Notes: a model not told the origin generated them from the letters alone. A stretch of 64,000 bases of DNA from Chitinophaga pinensis (GCA_945871905.1 CAMBXL010000001.1:124001-188000), one strand, 5' to 3'; positions 46,131-55,780 are shown, counted from the stretch's first letter. Program-made: numbers and translations.

Positions 46131-46778
46131 TCACTCAAACACCTTACTTCCCACTCTTATCATGTTGCTGCCACATTGAATGGCTAGCAAGTAATCACCG
46201 CTCATGCCCATGGATACGGTTTGGAAATGAGGGAATAGGTTCAATGTTTGGATGTGGTCGAAATAGTGGCGTAGTTGTTTGAATTCCTTTTCAACTTGCG
46301 CAATGTTGTCAGTATTGCTTGCCATGCCCATTAATCCTGTAATGTTGATGTTTTTGAACTCGCTGATTTGGGGATGATTGATGAGCTCGTAAAGTTCCTC
46401 TTCGGATAGGCCAAACTTACTGTCTTCAGTGGCAATATAAACTTGTAATAAGCAATTGATGACCCTGTTGTTTTTGAGCCCTTGTTTGTTTATCTCTTCC
46501 AATAGTTTAAAGCTGTCTACACTTTGAATCAAATGAATAAAAGGCGCTATGTATTTAACCTTATTGGTTTGCAAATGCCCAATCAAATGCCATTTAATAT
46601 TGTCAGGTAAGGCTTCTTTTCTTTCCAACAAAGCCTGAACCCTGTTTTCAGCAAGGTGCAACATGCCGGCGTCATACACTTGTTTAATTTCTTCAATTGT
46701 TCTGTATTTAGAAACAACAACCAAGTCAACATTTTGGCCTATTTCTTGTTTAATTCTTAATATGTTTTCAGCAACCAT
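46131..46778 (-). CDS. YggS-family PLP-binding protein
   Basis: PLP homeostasis protein of the PLPBP/YggS family, with an alanine-racemase N-domain barrel and no known catalytic role. The 215 residues include the PLP-binding Lys24 (VVSKYRT), the conserved HLAENRVQALLERK, KWHLIGHLQTNKVKYI and phosphate-binding residues SMGMSGDYLLAIQCGSNMIR. It is divergent from the DUF4296 gene, with a shared 16-base gap that holds the promoter. Confidence 0.92.
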   Translation of the reverse strand: MVAENILRIKQEIGQNVDLVVVSKYRTIEEIKQVYDAGMLHLAENRVQALLERKEALPDNIKWHLIGHLQTNKVKYIAPFIHLIQSVDSFKLLEEINKQGLKNNRVINCLLQVYIATEDSKFGLSEEELYELINHPQISEFKNINITGLMGMASNTDNIAQVEKEFKQLRHYFDHIQTLNLFPHFQTVSMGMSGDYLLAIQCGSNMIRVGSKVFE

Positions 46779-46786
46779 TATATTTG
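46779..46786 (+). promoter_or_regulatory. Predicted -7 box (TATATTTG) of the DUF4296-mutS2 pair
   Basis: Exact TAnnTTTG match directly after the yggS start codon on the other strand and 8 bases before the ATG at 46795. It rules out longer in-frame starts upstream. Confidence 0.6.
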
Positions 46787-46794
46787 CAAAATTA

Positions 46795-47151
46795 ATGAAA
46801 CCTTACGTGTATTTTTTCTTTTTGATTTTTATGTTTTCTTCATGCCAATCGGGAGACAAACTCGAAGTGGTAGATTCCAAGCCTGATTGGGTAATTGAAG
46901 AGAATAAAATGATTGATATCATTATGGACTTAAGGGTAGTAGAAGCCGCAGTGTATATCAATTCCAATCAATTGCCAAGAAATAAAACCAAAGATTGGGA
47001 GTTTGTAATGAAAAAACACCAAGTGGCAGACAGTGTTTTTATTAAAAGTCACGAGTATTATGCCGGTTATCCTCAAGTATTGTCTGGAATGTACGAACAG
47101 GTGATTGACCGATTGAGCGAAATGCAAGCCGAAAATTACGAAAATCAATAA
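46795..47151 (+). CDS. DUF4296 lipoprotein
   Basis: 118 residues with a signal peptide and lipobox (FMFSSC, Cys17). The rest matches the DUF4296 pattern: IEENKMIDIIMDLRVVEAAV, a basic loop, and FIKSHEYYAGYPQVLSGMYE near the end. The family is found in Bacteroidota and its role is unknown. The start at 46795 puts the signal peptide at the N-terminus and agrees with the promoter box. mutS2 follows 10 bases later. Confidence 0.85.
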   Translation: MKPYVYFFFLIFMFSSCQSGDKLEVVDSKPDWVIEENKMIDIIMDLRVVEAAVYINSNQLPRNKTKDWEFVMKKHQVADSVFIKSHEYYAGYPQVLSGMYEQVIDRLSEMQAENYENQ

Positions 47152-47161
47152 GTATATCTGA

Positions 47162-49555
47162 GTGAATTATCCAGTTTCCATAGAAGAAAAGTTAGGGTTT
47201 GACAAAATCAGAGAGCTTTTAAAAAAAGAAACCTCAACCGATATTGGTAGAGAGGCAATCAATAAAATTACTTTTACCAATCAATACAATAAAATTCAGG
47301 AATCTTTACAGTTGATAAGTGAGCTTGAATTATTGTCGCAGTCGGGCCATTTGTCTAATACTTTTTTCGAATATCTCGAAGATGTATTAAGTTTTCTAAA
47401 CCCTATTGAAAAAGAGGGTGCCATATTGTACGAAGATGAATGGATGGTGGTAAGCAGTGCATTGACTTGTTTCAATCAATTGTATTTAGAGGTTTTTAAA
47501 CAACAGCATTTGGTGCCTTTGATGGCTCAGAAACAAGCGCGCTTAATTGATTTAAGTCCTTGCCTTAGGTTGATAAATGAAGTCATTGATATTACAGGGA
47601 AAATGAAGCCTGATGCTTCGCCCACTTTAAAGAAAATTTCTACAGCCATTAATGAAAAAGAAAGGGAGATTAGAAAGATTTTACTCTCTAAGTTTGAATT
47701 GGCCAAAAAGAACGATTGGGCAGGAGATACGGAAATAACTATTAGAAACGAACGTTTGGTAATTCCGATTATTGCTGAGCACAAACGAAAAATCAATGGT
47801 TTTGTTCACGATGACAGTCAGAGTGGAAAGTATTTATACATAGAACCCATAGAGTGTTTTGAGGGGAATAATCAGTTGAAAGAATTGGTACTGGAACGCA
47901 AAAAAGAAGTTGAGCGTATTTTAAAACAGCTTACCAAAGATGTTTCTGTTTATAAACAAGCTATTTTACACCATGTGCAATGGCATGCTTTTATGGATGT
48001 GGTAGTTGCCAAACAAAAGTTGAGCAGTAGATTGAAAGCAATTTCGCCTGACATAGTGAAAGAGCAATCACAAGTTAATTTGATTAATGCCAAACACCCT
48101 TTGTTGTATTTGCAGTTTGATAAGGACAATAAAAAGATAGAACCATTAAATTTCCAAACCAATAAAAATGTTCATTTAATATTAATTTCTGGTCCAAATG
48201 CCGGTGGTAAAAGTATAGCCTTAAAAACCATAGGATTACTTCAATACATGTTGCAGTGTGGATTGAAAGTGCCTGTTTCGGTTGGCAGTAGTATGAAAAT
48301 TTACGATGGAATTTTTATTGACATTGGCGACAATCAATCGATAGAAAATAATTTGAGTTCATACAGCAGTCATTTGTGGAGTATGAAAACGTTTATGTCT
48401 GAAATTTCGTCCAAGTCGCTTTATTTAATAGATGAAATAGGAAACGGAACCGATCCTTCAATTGGGAGTAGTATTGCACAAGCAATATTAGAACAGTTTT
48501 TGCAAGCCGAGGCATTTGGGGTTGTTACCACGCATTTTGGGGAACTTAAGGCTTGGGCAAGCGAAACCAAAGGCGTTATCAATGCAAGGATGTTGTACGA
48601 TTTGCAGCATTTGGAGCCCTTGTTTAAGTTGGAATTGGGCAAGCCGGGTAGTTCGTTTGCGCTAGAAGTAGCCTCCAAAGTTGGTTTAAAAACACAAGTG
48701 ATAGAGCGGGTAAGGGAAGTAAATAAGTGGAAAAATCAAATTGATTTAGATGAGCTCATTGCCGAAAACGAGAAAAACAAACAAGAGTTAGTCGAAAATA
48801 ACAAGAGAATACAAGAAAAGGAAACGGTGCTTGACCGACTTTTGAATGATTATCAACAACTGAAAGAAGAGTTAATGTCGAGTAAACAAGCGATATTAAA
48901 AACGGCCAAACAAAAGGCTGAGGAGATTATTGATGAAAGTAATAAGAAAGTTGAGCAAACCATCAAAGAAATAAAGGTTGCGAATGCTGAAAAAGAGCAA
49001 ACCAAAAAGATTAGGGCAGATTTGGAAAAACACAAAAAGCAAATTGAACCTAAGTTGGAAGAAGAGATAAAGCAGGTGCAAAAAACAAAGCCAGTTGAGG
49101 TGTTGAAGCTTAAAGTGGGTGATTGGGTTGTGAGAAATGGACAAACCACCTCAGGCGAAGTCTTAACGTTTAAGAGCACGAAAGCAGAGGTGTTGTTTGG
49201 TCAAATAAAAATGTGGTTGAACATAAGCGACTTGAGTCGTTCCCAAGCCATGACCAAAAAATCTATGAAAAATCAACAGGTAAATCTTCATTTGTTTGAA
49301 AAGCAAAGTCAGTTTTATCCCAATATTGATGTGCGAGGAGTGAGGGGCGAGGAAGCTGTTCAAAAAATAAGTTCATTCTTGGAAGATGCGCATTTAATCG
49401 GAGCTAAGGATTTGAAAGTGATACATGGCAGAGGCCATGGCATATTAAGAACTTTAATTAAAGAACATTTAAAGCAAAATAAATGGGTTAAGAAGTTTGA
49501 GTTTGAAACCGAACAATTGGGTGGTGACGGCGTGACGTTAATTACCCTAAAATAG
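47162..49555 (+). CDS. mutS2: MutS2-type ATPase/nuclease
   Basis: 797-residue MutS2, thought to suppress homologous recombination and, in other bacteria, to split collided ribosomes. It begins at GTG. The clamp and lever helices are followed by the ATPase domain with Walker A SGPNAGGKSIALK and Walker B LIDEIGNGTDPSIG. A long coiled coil (about 540-640) leads to the C-terminal Smr nuclease domain (IDVRGVRGEEAVQKI and VIHGRGHGILR). MutL is not needed for this family. Its last 14 bases overlap the convergent next gene. Confidence 0.94.
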   Translation: MNYPVSIEEKLGFDKIRELLKKETSTDIGREAINKITFTNQYNKIQESLQLISELELLSQSGHLSNTFFEYLEDVLSFLNPIEKEGAILYEDEWMVVSSALTCFNQLYLEVFKQQHLVPLMAQKQARLIDLSPCLRLINEVIDITGKMKPDASPTLKKISTAINEKEREIRKILLSKFELAKKNDWAGDTEITIRNERLVIPIIAEHKRKINGFVHDDSQSGKYLYIEPIECFEGNNQLKELVLERKKEVERILKQLTKDVSVYKQAILHHVQWHAFMDVVVAKQKLSSRLKAISPDIVKEQSQVNLINAKHPLLYLQFDKDNKKIEPLNFQTNKNVHLILISGPNAGGKSIALKTIGLLQYMLQCGLKVPVSVGSSMKIYDGIFIDIGDNQSIENNLSSYSSHLWSMKTFMSEISSKSLYLIDEIGNGTDPSIGSSIAQAILEQFLQAEAFGVVTTHFGELKAWASETKGVINARMLYDLQHLEPLFKLELGKPGSSFALEVASKVGLKTQVIERVREVNKWKNQIDLDELIAENEKNKQELVENNKRIQEKETVLDRLLNDYQQLKEELMSSKQAILKTAKQKAEEIIDESNKKVEQTIKEIKVANAEKEQTKKIRADLEKHKKQIEPKLEEEIKQVQKTKPVEVLKLKVGDWVVRNGQTTSGEVLTFKSTKAEVLFGQIKMWLNISDLSRSQAMTKKSMKNQQVNLHLFEKQSQFYPNIDVRGVRGEEAVQKISSFLEDAHLIGAKDLKVIHGRGHGILRTLIKEHLKQNKWVKKFEFETEQLGGDGVTLITLK

Positions 49556-50492
49556 ATTTTTTAAATTTTCGGTATCTGTAAATAAAGCCTGCCACGATTG
49601 TGCTTAAGAAAATCCATAAAACCGCATACCACGGTTGTGAGGATTGGGGCTTTGTAACAATAGGTTTGTTTTTTACTAAAGTTTTTATCGAATCCTCGGT
49701 TAGTGTATCAATAAGCGCATAATTTCCCAAAATAAAAGTTTCAAAGGTTGTGTCCAATTTTATCTCAAATTGGGGATAATCAAAACGAGGGTATTCTATT
49801 TGTGGAATGCCCATCATCATTGGTATGTCAAACTTTGTGGTAATGGGGAAAAGTACGGAATAAGTCCATTTTTCATCAAAGCTAAAAATAATCGTTCCTG
49901 GGTGAAAAAAATAGGGATAGGAAAGTTGTGTTTTTGGGATAGTGAAAAGGGTGGATACGGACAAAGAGTCTGTAAACTCAATCCTTAAGCTATCCCAAGT
50001 CAATTGCTTTGGGAGATGAATCTGTAGGGATTCGTTGTAAATAAAATTGGTATCTAAAGTGAAATCGGCAACAGAGATTTTGATTTTTTGGATTGGTGAA
50101 GTATTACTAGCGGGCGTATTAACAAGTATATTAAGGATATTAATATCTTGTAAATGAGTCATATTAATGCTTATGTTGGTGTTAGCAACAGGGCTGTATA
50201 AGGTGTCTTGAGAATACAGTTGATTTGAGGAAAGTGCGACAAGTAGAAGACTACAAGCATATTTTAATTGCGACTTAGAAACAGGGGAAGTGGGAGTACT
50301 TCGACTGATTTGATGTTTGTAAAACCTGCCGCAGGCATGAGGGTTGTTTTTTAAGAATTGTTCAATTTCTTCTTGTGTAAAAGAGGTAAAATCAATCACG
50401 TTTTTAGCACATGATTGGCAGTGTTTCCCATTTTGGGTAGGAGACATTTGATCCCAATTTTCATGACATGGTTTTGGTATGCATACGTGCAT
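49542..50492 (-). CDS. Membrane protein with N-terminal cysteine-rich domain, unknown function
   Basis: 316 residues. The first 60 hold a conserved Bacteroidota motif: PKPCHENWDQMSPTQNGKHC, then QSCAKNVIDFTSFTQEEIEQ and HACGRFYKH, which could bind a metal through Cys and His. A hydrophobic segment (about 77-93) and a periplasmic domain of about 190 residues with beta strands follow. A C-terminal helix (WYAVLWIFLSTIVAGFIYRY) then anchors the protein. Function is unknown. The 3' end overlaps mutS2 by 14 bases. Confidence 0.7.
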   Translation of the reverse strand: MHVCIPKPCHENWDQMSPTQNGKHCQSCAKNVIDFTSFTQEEIEQFLKNNPHACGRFYKHQISRSTPTSPVSKSQLKYACSLLLVALSSNQLYSQDTLYSPVANTNISINMTHLQDINILNILVNTPASNTSPIQKIKISVADFTLDTNFIYNESLQIHLPKQLTWDSLRIEFTDSLSVSTLFTIPKTQLSYPYFFHPGTIIFSFDEKWTYSVLFPITTKFDIPMMMGIPQIEYPRFDYPQFEIKLDTTFETFILGNYALIDTLTEDSIKTLVKNKPIVTKPQSSQPWYAVLWIFLSTIVAGFIYRYRKFKKSILG

Positions 50493-50620
50493 AAGCTATA
50501 AACTTGTTTATTAAGAATATATTGTTAGGGCTTTTTTACTTGACAAAAAGATGACAAAAGAAAAAAAAGGTAACTAAATCAAGAAAATCGAATTTACTTC
50601 GATATAATAAGCCTTAAACC

Positions 50621-51601
50621 TTAGGCTAAAATCCAATTGAATTTGTATTCCGTTTTTGGAACCACTATTCTATCCGCAATTTTGGTCATTCTTTTAGGTA
50701 ATGCCATTACGTAGTCTCTTGCTTTCTCTGCTTCTTCATTAAACCCTGTCATTGTTTCTATCTTCCATTCGTCAATTAAGGATTGCATAATGTCGATGTA
50801 ATCGTGCGCTGTGTAAACGCCAATTCTTTGAGCGGCATCACTAAAGTTGGAAAAAATATTAAGCTCCGAACCTAACTGTTTTAAGCATTGTGAAGGCATT
50901 AATATTTTACGTTTCATCATGGTTTCAAACGCAATCATCATTTCACTTGGGTCTAGTTCGAAAATTTTGCTTACAAATAATTTATAGGCTTTAGCATGTC
51001 GTGCTTCATCCGCAGCAACCAAACCGCAAAGTTTGGAAAGCATATTGTTGCCTTCTTGCTTAGCTATAGACGCTACTCTTCTGTGTGAAATGTTGGTTGC
51101 CAATTCTTGAAAACTGGTATAAACGAAATTTTTATAAGGGTCGGTTGCGGCTAAATTATCAAAGCCATCTGCGATTAAAAATTGGGTTGATGCCTCAAAC
51201 TGCCTCATGTCTATTCTGCCACATAAGTACAAGTAGCGGTTCAATACATCCCCATGTCTGTTTTCCTCTGCGGTCCATCTTCTAAGCCACTTCATCCAGC
51301 CATTGTTCTCGTATTGATCTACACCTTTGATGCCAGACAACCAAGTTTCGTAGGTCGGTAAAGCCTCTTCGGTAATAGTGTCTGCAACCAAAACCGCTAA
51401 GAAGTCATAAGACAAATTTTGTGCTTGTTCTTGAATGGTTTTTAAGTCGCTAATAAAGCTTGTATCAGAAGTTAAAGGCAATAGTTCAGAGGCTTGCCAA
51501 TTGGTTTCAATAGGTTTTAAATAGTCGTCGCTTATTGAATCTATAGTGGTTCCAATATGTAACATAACTTCGGAACGCTGATCGCTGATTGCTGGGGTCA
51601 T
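50621..51601 (-). CDS. Acyl-ACP desaturase
   Basis: Soluble di-iron desaturase that inserts a double bond into acyl-ACP chains. The 326 residues include the two iron-binding motifs of the family: RWTAEENRHGDVLNRYLYL (ExxH) and LVAADEARHAKAYKLF (DExxH/ExxH). FVYTSFQELATNISHRRVA supplies further ligands. Regiospecificity (delta-9 or other) cannot be read from the sequence. It is probably monocistronic. Confidence 0.92.
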   Translation of the reverse strand: MTPAISDQRSEVMLHIGTTIDSISDDYLKPIETNWQASELLPLTSDTSFISDLKTIQEQAQNLSYDFLAVLVADTITEEALPTYETWLSGIKGVDQYENNGWMKWLRRWTAEENRHGDVLNRYLYLCGRIDMRQFEASTQFLIADGFDNLAATDPYKNFVYTSFQELATNISHRRVASIAKQEGNNMLSKLCGLVAADEARHAKAYKLFVSKIFELDPSEMMIAFETMMKRKILMPSQCLKQLGSELNIFSNFSDAAQRIGVYTAHDYIDIMQSLIDEWKIETMTGFNEEAEKARDYVMALPKRMTKIADRIVVPKTEYKFNWILA

Positions 51602-51771
51602 TAAATGGTATTAAGTCTGTAAAGGTAATAATTTGTATTAATTATTATGAAAATTATTATTCAATGTTAATCATAGTATTCAATTCAATGTTGAATTATA
51701 ATTAAGTAAACAATATGGTAAAATTAATTTAAAATAGGTTTAATGTTATTAATAGATTGTTAAATAATCAA

Positions 51772-52608
51772 CTAGGCGTTTAAATAGATACCATCTTCTT
51801 TGATGACAATTAATTTCTGCTTGTAAAGTAAGCCAATTGTTTTTTTGAAATTTTTTTTACTCATCCCCAATATTGCTTTTATTTCATCGGGATGACTGTT
51901 GTCTGTTAGATGTAAAACGCCTCCCTTTTTGATTATTTTGTCCAAAATCAGTTGTGAACTTGGTTCTATAATATTACGGTATCCAATGGGTCTCAGTGTA
52001 ACATCAATTTTATGGTCGTCTCTAATTTTTTTAATGTAGCCTTTAATTTTGTCGCCTGTTGTAATGTCAATATAAATGTCGTCGAAATACACCAAACCAA
52101 GGTGTTTTTCATTAATCACTACATTGAATCCCAAATCGGTTTTGTTGGCAATAATCAAATTGACTTCTTCATTTTCTTCCACTGTTAATTCCTCGTTTTT
52201 TAAATAACGATTTATTCTTTCTGTGGCGGCCAATCTCCCTGAACTTTTGTCTAAATACATGTAAACCAAATAAGATTGACCAACTCGCATTTTACTTACT
52301 TGCTCTTGAAAAGGCACAAACAAATCTTTTTCCAAACCCCAATACATAAAGGCACCACCTCTGTTAATGTCCACTACCTCTAAGCAAGCAAAGCGGTGCA
52401 TTGTTACATAGGGTTTTAGTGTTGTGGCAACCCATCTTTCTTCATAATCTAGGTAAACAAAAACCTCGATTTCTTCATCCACTTTTATGTTTTTGGGAAC
52501 ATATTTATTGGGTAAAAGGACCTCATCTCCTTCTGCATTTCCCAAAAAAGCACCCGGAGCGGTTAACCTTAAAACTTTCAGTGTATTATAATTGCCTATT
52601 TCTAACAT
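51772..52608 (-). CDS. S1-domain RNA-binding protein (CvfB-like)
   Basis: 278 residues. S1-like OB folds cover about 1-210 (GNYNTLKVLRLTAPGAFLG, LEVVDINRGGAFMYWGLEKD, LVYMYLDKSSGRLAATERI), and a winged-helix domain fills the C-terminus (GVLHLTDNSHPDEIKAILGM, SKKNFKKTIGLLYKQKLIVI). This order matches CvfB, a virulence regulator first studied in Staphylococcus and a translation-related protein in other bacteria. The exact role here is unknown. A -7 box is 8 bases upstream. Confidence 0.88.
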   Translation of the reverse strand: MLEIGNYNTLKVLRLTAPGAFLGNAEGDEVLLPNKYVPKNIKVDEEIEVFVYLDYEERWVATTLKPYVTMHRFACLEVVDINRGGAFMYWGLEKDLFVPFQEQVSKMRVGQSYLVYMYLDKSSGRLAATERINRYLKNEELTVEENEEVNLIIANKTDLGFNVVINEKHLGLVYFDDIYIDITTGDKIKGYIKKIRDDHKIDVTLRPIGYRNIIEPSSQLILDKIIKKGGVLHLTDNSHPDEIKAILGMSKKNFKKTIGLLYKQKLIVIKEDGIYLNA

Positions 52609-52615
52609 CGAACTG

Positions 52616-52623
52616 CAAAGGTA
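52616..52623 (-). promoter_or_regulatory. Predicted -7 box of the CvfB-like gene (TACCTTTG)
   Basis: Exact reverse-strand TAnnTTTG match, ending 7 bases before the ATG at 52608. Confidence 0.55.
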
Positions 52624-52745
52624 ATGTTTTAGTTTGATAAGCTTGGTTTGGGATAAATTTAACTCCTTGTTTTTGCTAAACTTAATGTGGCTTAAATCAA
52701 TTTTAAAATCTTACCTGCTATTGCAATGAAGCTTCGATGTTAAGT

Positions 52746-54110
52746 TTACTTCAACGTAGAATCAAGTTTTCGTCCTAAAAATTGATTAAACCATTGAGCG
52801 CTTTCTTTCAATGTTCTTTTTTTGGTTACAAAGTCCACATGTATCAATCCAAATCGAGGTTCATAGCCTTCGGCCCATTCAAAATTATCAATAAGTGACC
52901 ATGTAAAATAGCCTTTAATATCAACTCCCTCATCCTTGGCATTTAATACTTCTTGAAGGTGCGATTGGTAAAATATAATTCGCTGGTAATCTTGTATGCC
53001 ATTATTTCCTATCACATCATTAAGGGCAATGCCATTCTCAGTAATATATAAGGGAGTATTTAATTGGTATTGACTCAGTTTTATTAATGTGTGATAAATA
53101 CTTGGCGGGTGTATTTCCCAATTCATCATGGTCAACTCTTTGGTTCTTTTGCTTGCAGGAATATGTTTAATGGGGAGTAATGGATTCAAAAAATTATATT
53201 TAAACAATTCTCTGGTATAATTTTGTACGCCAATAAAATCAAGTGGTGTTTTTAATAAATATTCGTCTTTTTTGAGGTAGTTTTTTTGAGATTTGCTAAA
53301 TAATTTGATATTTTCTATAGGGTATCCTTTGCCAATAATGGGCTCAAAAAACAATCTGTTAATCAATGTATCAGCAAGCTTAGCTGCTTTTTTGTTTTGA
53401 GGTTTGGAGTCTGTACTTTCAATGTGTGTGAATGAAAAAGAAGAACCTACGTTAAGGTCAGGATTGATGTTTTTTAATGAATAATAAGTTTTGTTAATAC
53501 ATAAGTTAGCGTGATGTAATGCCTTAATGAATGGAGTAACGCCTTTTCTACCTGGGGCATGAATTCCAAAGAAATAGCCGGCACCAACAAAAACTGAAGG
53601 CTCATTTAAAAGTATCCAATTTTTTACATTTGGTAAGTATTGAATGCAGGTTTTGGAATAATGGTCGAACCAATTCACGATTTCAGGATTGGTCCATCCG
53701 CCTTTTTTTTCGAGTGCCAATGGTAAGTCCCAATGGTATAAGGTTATCCAAGGTGTTATGTCATTTTTTAAACAATAAGCGACGATAGATTGGTAGAATT
53801 CAAAACCTTCAAGATTGATATTTTCGCCGTCGGGCATTACACGAGCCCAAGCAATGCTAAATCTAAAATGCTTGAACCCTATGAATTTTAAATGATCAAT
53901 ATCTTTTTTGTAGTGATTGTAAAAATCAGCAGAATTTTTTAAGTGTTCGCTGTTTTTTATAGGGTGCTTTTTGAAAAATCGGGATGGACGATTGCAAAAC
54001 TCATCCCAAATAGAAGGTCCTTTTCCTCCTGAGTCAGTAGCAGATTCTGTTTGCGCTGCCGAAATAGAGGCGCCCCAAATGAATGATTCACCAAATCTGT
54101 CAACCTTCAA
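52746..54110 (-). CDS. Glycoside hydrolase family 1 beta-glucosidase
   Basis: 454 residues of a GH1 retaining glycosidase. The acid/base is Glu170 in WILLNEPSV, and the nucleophile is Glu358 in LYITENGIAL. FIWGASISAAQTES near the N-terminus and the late YFTWSLIDNFEWAEGY are standard family stretches. There is no signal peptide, so it acts in the cytoplasm on imported beta-glucosides. The start is a TTG overlapping the LpxH-like stop (TTGA), and no ATG lies before the conserved N-terminus. The overlap implies coupled translation. Linkage preference is not known. Confidence 0.9.
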   Translation of the reverse strand: MKVDRFGESFIWGASISAAQTESATDSGGKGPSIWDEFCNRPSRFFKKHPIKNSEHLKNSADFYNHYKKDIDHLKFIGFKHFRFSIAWARVMPDGENINLEGFEFYQSIVAYCLKNDITPWITLYHWDLPLALEKKGGWTNPEIVNWFDHYSKTCIQYLPNVKNWILLNEPSVFVGAGYFFGIHAPGRKGVTPFIKALHHANLCINKTYYSLKNINPDLNVGSSFSFTHIESTDSKPQNKKAAKLADTLINRLFFEPIIGKGYPIENIKLFSKSQKNYLKKDEYLLKTPLDFIGVQNYTRELFKYNFLNPLLPIKHIPASKRTKELTMMNWEIHPPSIYHTLIKLSQYQLNTPLYITENGIALNDVIGNNGIQDYQRIIFYQSHLQEVLNAKDEGVDIKGYFTWSLIDNFEWAEGYEPRFGLIHVDFVTKKRTLKESAQWFNQFLGRKLDSTLK

Positions 54111-54934
54111 TTTTTTTGTATGTTAAATTCTCTCAATAATTCAGTTATTCCAATTTCTTCATCGTCAGTTTCATCCATTTGCTGATTGTCTGTGTGTTGA
54201 TATAAAGTCCAGTCATTGTTATGAAACTCCAATGAAGTTAAGTTCTCTACCCAATCGCCGCTGTTTAAATATTGAATGTTTTTTCCCTCAATCTCTAAAT
54301 TTTTGATACTTGGTTGATGAATGTGACCGCAAACCACTGTTTCACACTTTTGTGAAATGCCGTAATTAACAGAGGCGGTTTCAAAATCGTTGATAAATGA
54401 AATGGCAGATTTAACGCTGTTTTTGATTTGTTTGGATAATGATAAACGTTTGCCTCCAAATTTCTCTGAACAAAAATTAACGAATGTGTTTAGCAGAATT
54501 AGTAAATCATAACATTTTCCACCAAGTTTTGCTAACCATTTGGCGTGTTGAATACTGAAGTCGAATACATCACCATGAAAAAACAAGGTTTTCTTTCCAT
54601 TAATATCCATCATTACCTTGTTCACTAATTTGATATTGCCAAAATTCATGTCAGCGAATTTTCTTAGTAATTCATCGTGATTGCCTGTAATATAGTATAT
54701 ATCAGTACCTCTGTTCGATAATTTTAAGATATAACGTACCACTTTCATGTGGCTTTTTGGAAAATATTTTTTAGAGAATTGCCAAATGTCTACAATATCT
54801 CCATTTAGAATCAGTGTTTTAGGGTCAATGCTTTTAAGATAGTTTAAGAGTTCTTTCGCCCTGCAACCGTATGTGCCCAAATGAACATCGGAAATAACGA
54901 CCAAATCAACTGCTCTTTTGTCTTGATTTATCAT
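54107..54934 (-). CDS. UDP-2,3-diacylglucosamine diphosphatase-like metallophosphoesterase
   Basis: Calcineurin-like phosphoesterase of the LpxH group, which removes UMP from UDP-2,3-diacylglucosamine in lipid A synthesis. The 275 residues contain all five metal motifs: SDVHLG, NGDIVDIWQ, GNHDE, FHGDVFDF and GHIHQP. The ATG at 54934 is preferred over a TTG 12 bases upstream. It overlaps the GH1 gene by 4 bases. Lipid A and glucoside use are not obviously connected, so the coupling may reflect operon convenience. Membership in the LpxH2 type is likely but not certain. Confidence 0.88.
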   Translation of the reverse strand: MINQDKRAVDLVVISDVHLGTYGCRAKELLNYLKSIDPKTLILNGDIVDIWQFSKKYFPKSHMKVVRYILKLSNRGTDIYYITGNHDELLRKFADMNFGNIKLVNKVMMDINGKKTLFFHGDVFDFSIQHAKWLAKLGGKCYDLLILLNTFVNFCSEKFGGKRLSLSKQIKNSVKSAISFINDFETASVNYGISQKCETVVCGHIHQPSIKNLEIEGKNIQYLNSGDWVENLTSLEFHNNDWTLYQHTDNQQMDETDDEEIGITELLREFNIQKN

Positions 54935-55202
54935 TTTTTGAGACAATGACTAATGGATTTTAAAAACAAATTAGACATTAATGAAAAAATAAAATCTATT
55001 ATTCTGCTATTCATGCTACAAAATTCGCTGTTGCATGTAAAAAGAAAATGAAATGTATGTTACTAAAATATATTAGTTAACACGTGTCTTGTTTTTAGGA
55101 TTTTAGATTGTAGAATTAAGATTTTAGAAAGAAGATTTAAGTGTTTAAAAGAAAGATGTTGAAAAGAGGTTTGTCTAATAATAGTTATGGAAATAGGAAA
55201 AA

Positions 55203-55577
55203 TTATTTTTTAGAATAAATAGTTCTAAAATTAGTTTCAAAAGGTGGATGAATAATTTCTGTGTCCCAATCTTGTGGCATCTTTGGAAAATTTTCCTTAG
55301 TTTTTTTTACAAAATTCAACCATCCAGGCATCTCTTCATTAATTATACAAGATTTATGTTCGTGTATAATTTCCATTTCAATTCTGTCAAATGTAACTAA
55401 ATCTCTTTTGAACACATTTATTTCTGAGATTTTGTCCCATCTAAAATATTGGTATTCTTTATTTATTTCTATAATAAAACCATTTTTACAATATTCAAAA
55501 ATAGAATCTTTTGTAATAAGGGAATTTTGTCTTGAATTTAAAGTTTTATTTATTAATTTTTTTAGTAATAACAGCAT
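55203..55577 (-). CDS. Small orphan protein of unknown function, possibly immunity-like
   Basis: 124 residues from the ATG at 55577. A longer frame starts at a TTG (55616) inside a -7-like box (TAGTTTTG, 55614-55621), which argues for the later start. The region is AT-rich even for this genome. A hydrophobic pattern (KNGFIIEINKEYQYFRW) is followed by MEIIHEHKSCIINEEMPGWL and PPFETNFRTIY. From memory, the pattern acidic-x-P-G followed by a P-x-F-x-T-N ending occurs in small proteins near polymorphic toxins, but no toxin gene is seen here. It is flanked by repeats. Confidence 0.6.
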   Translation of the reverse strand: MLLLLKKLINKTLNSRQNSLITKDSIFEYCKNGFIIEINKEYQYFRWDKISEINVFKRDLVTFDRIEMEIIHEHKSCIINEEMPGWLNFVKKTKENFPKMPQDWDTEIIHPPFETNFRTIYSKK

Positions 55578-55613
55578 CAGTTCTTGGTCATAAATTTTTT
55601 CAGAGTTAGAATA

Positions 55614-55621
55614 CAAAACTA
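55614..55621 (-). promoter_or_regulatory. Predicted -7 box (TAGTTTTG) of the small orphan gene
   Basis: Reverse-strand TAnnTTTG match, 36 bases before the ATG at 55577. Confidence 0.45.
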
Positions 55622-55780
55622 ATATTTTATATTACTAAAAAATAATTGAAGAATTGTTTTTTAAAAATAAAAAGAAGTAAATGGAAATAACAATTCCTTT
55701 GAGAGTTAATTACGTCGACTATGTCAGGTTAAACTTGCTAAGCCTAGTGGGTGACAACCTTCGAGAGACACCCTCACGTG

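Noticed and set aside
50601-50625. Terminator after the acyl-ACP desaturase gene
   Set aside because: The AGCCTTAA/TTAGGCT pairing has internal mismatches and no clear T-run on the gene strand, so support is too weak.
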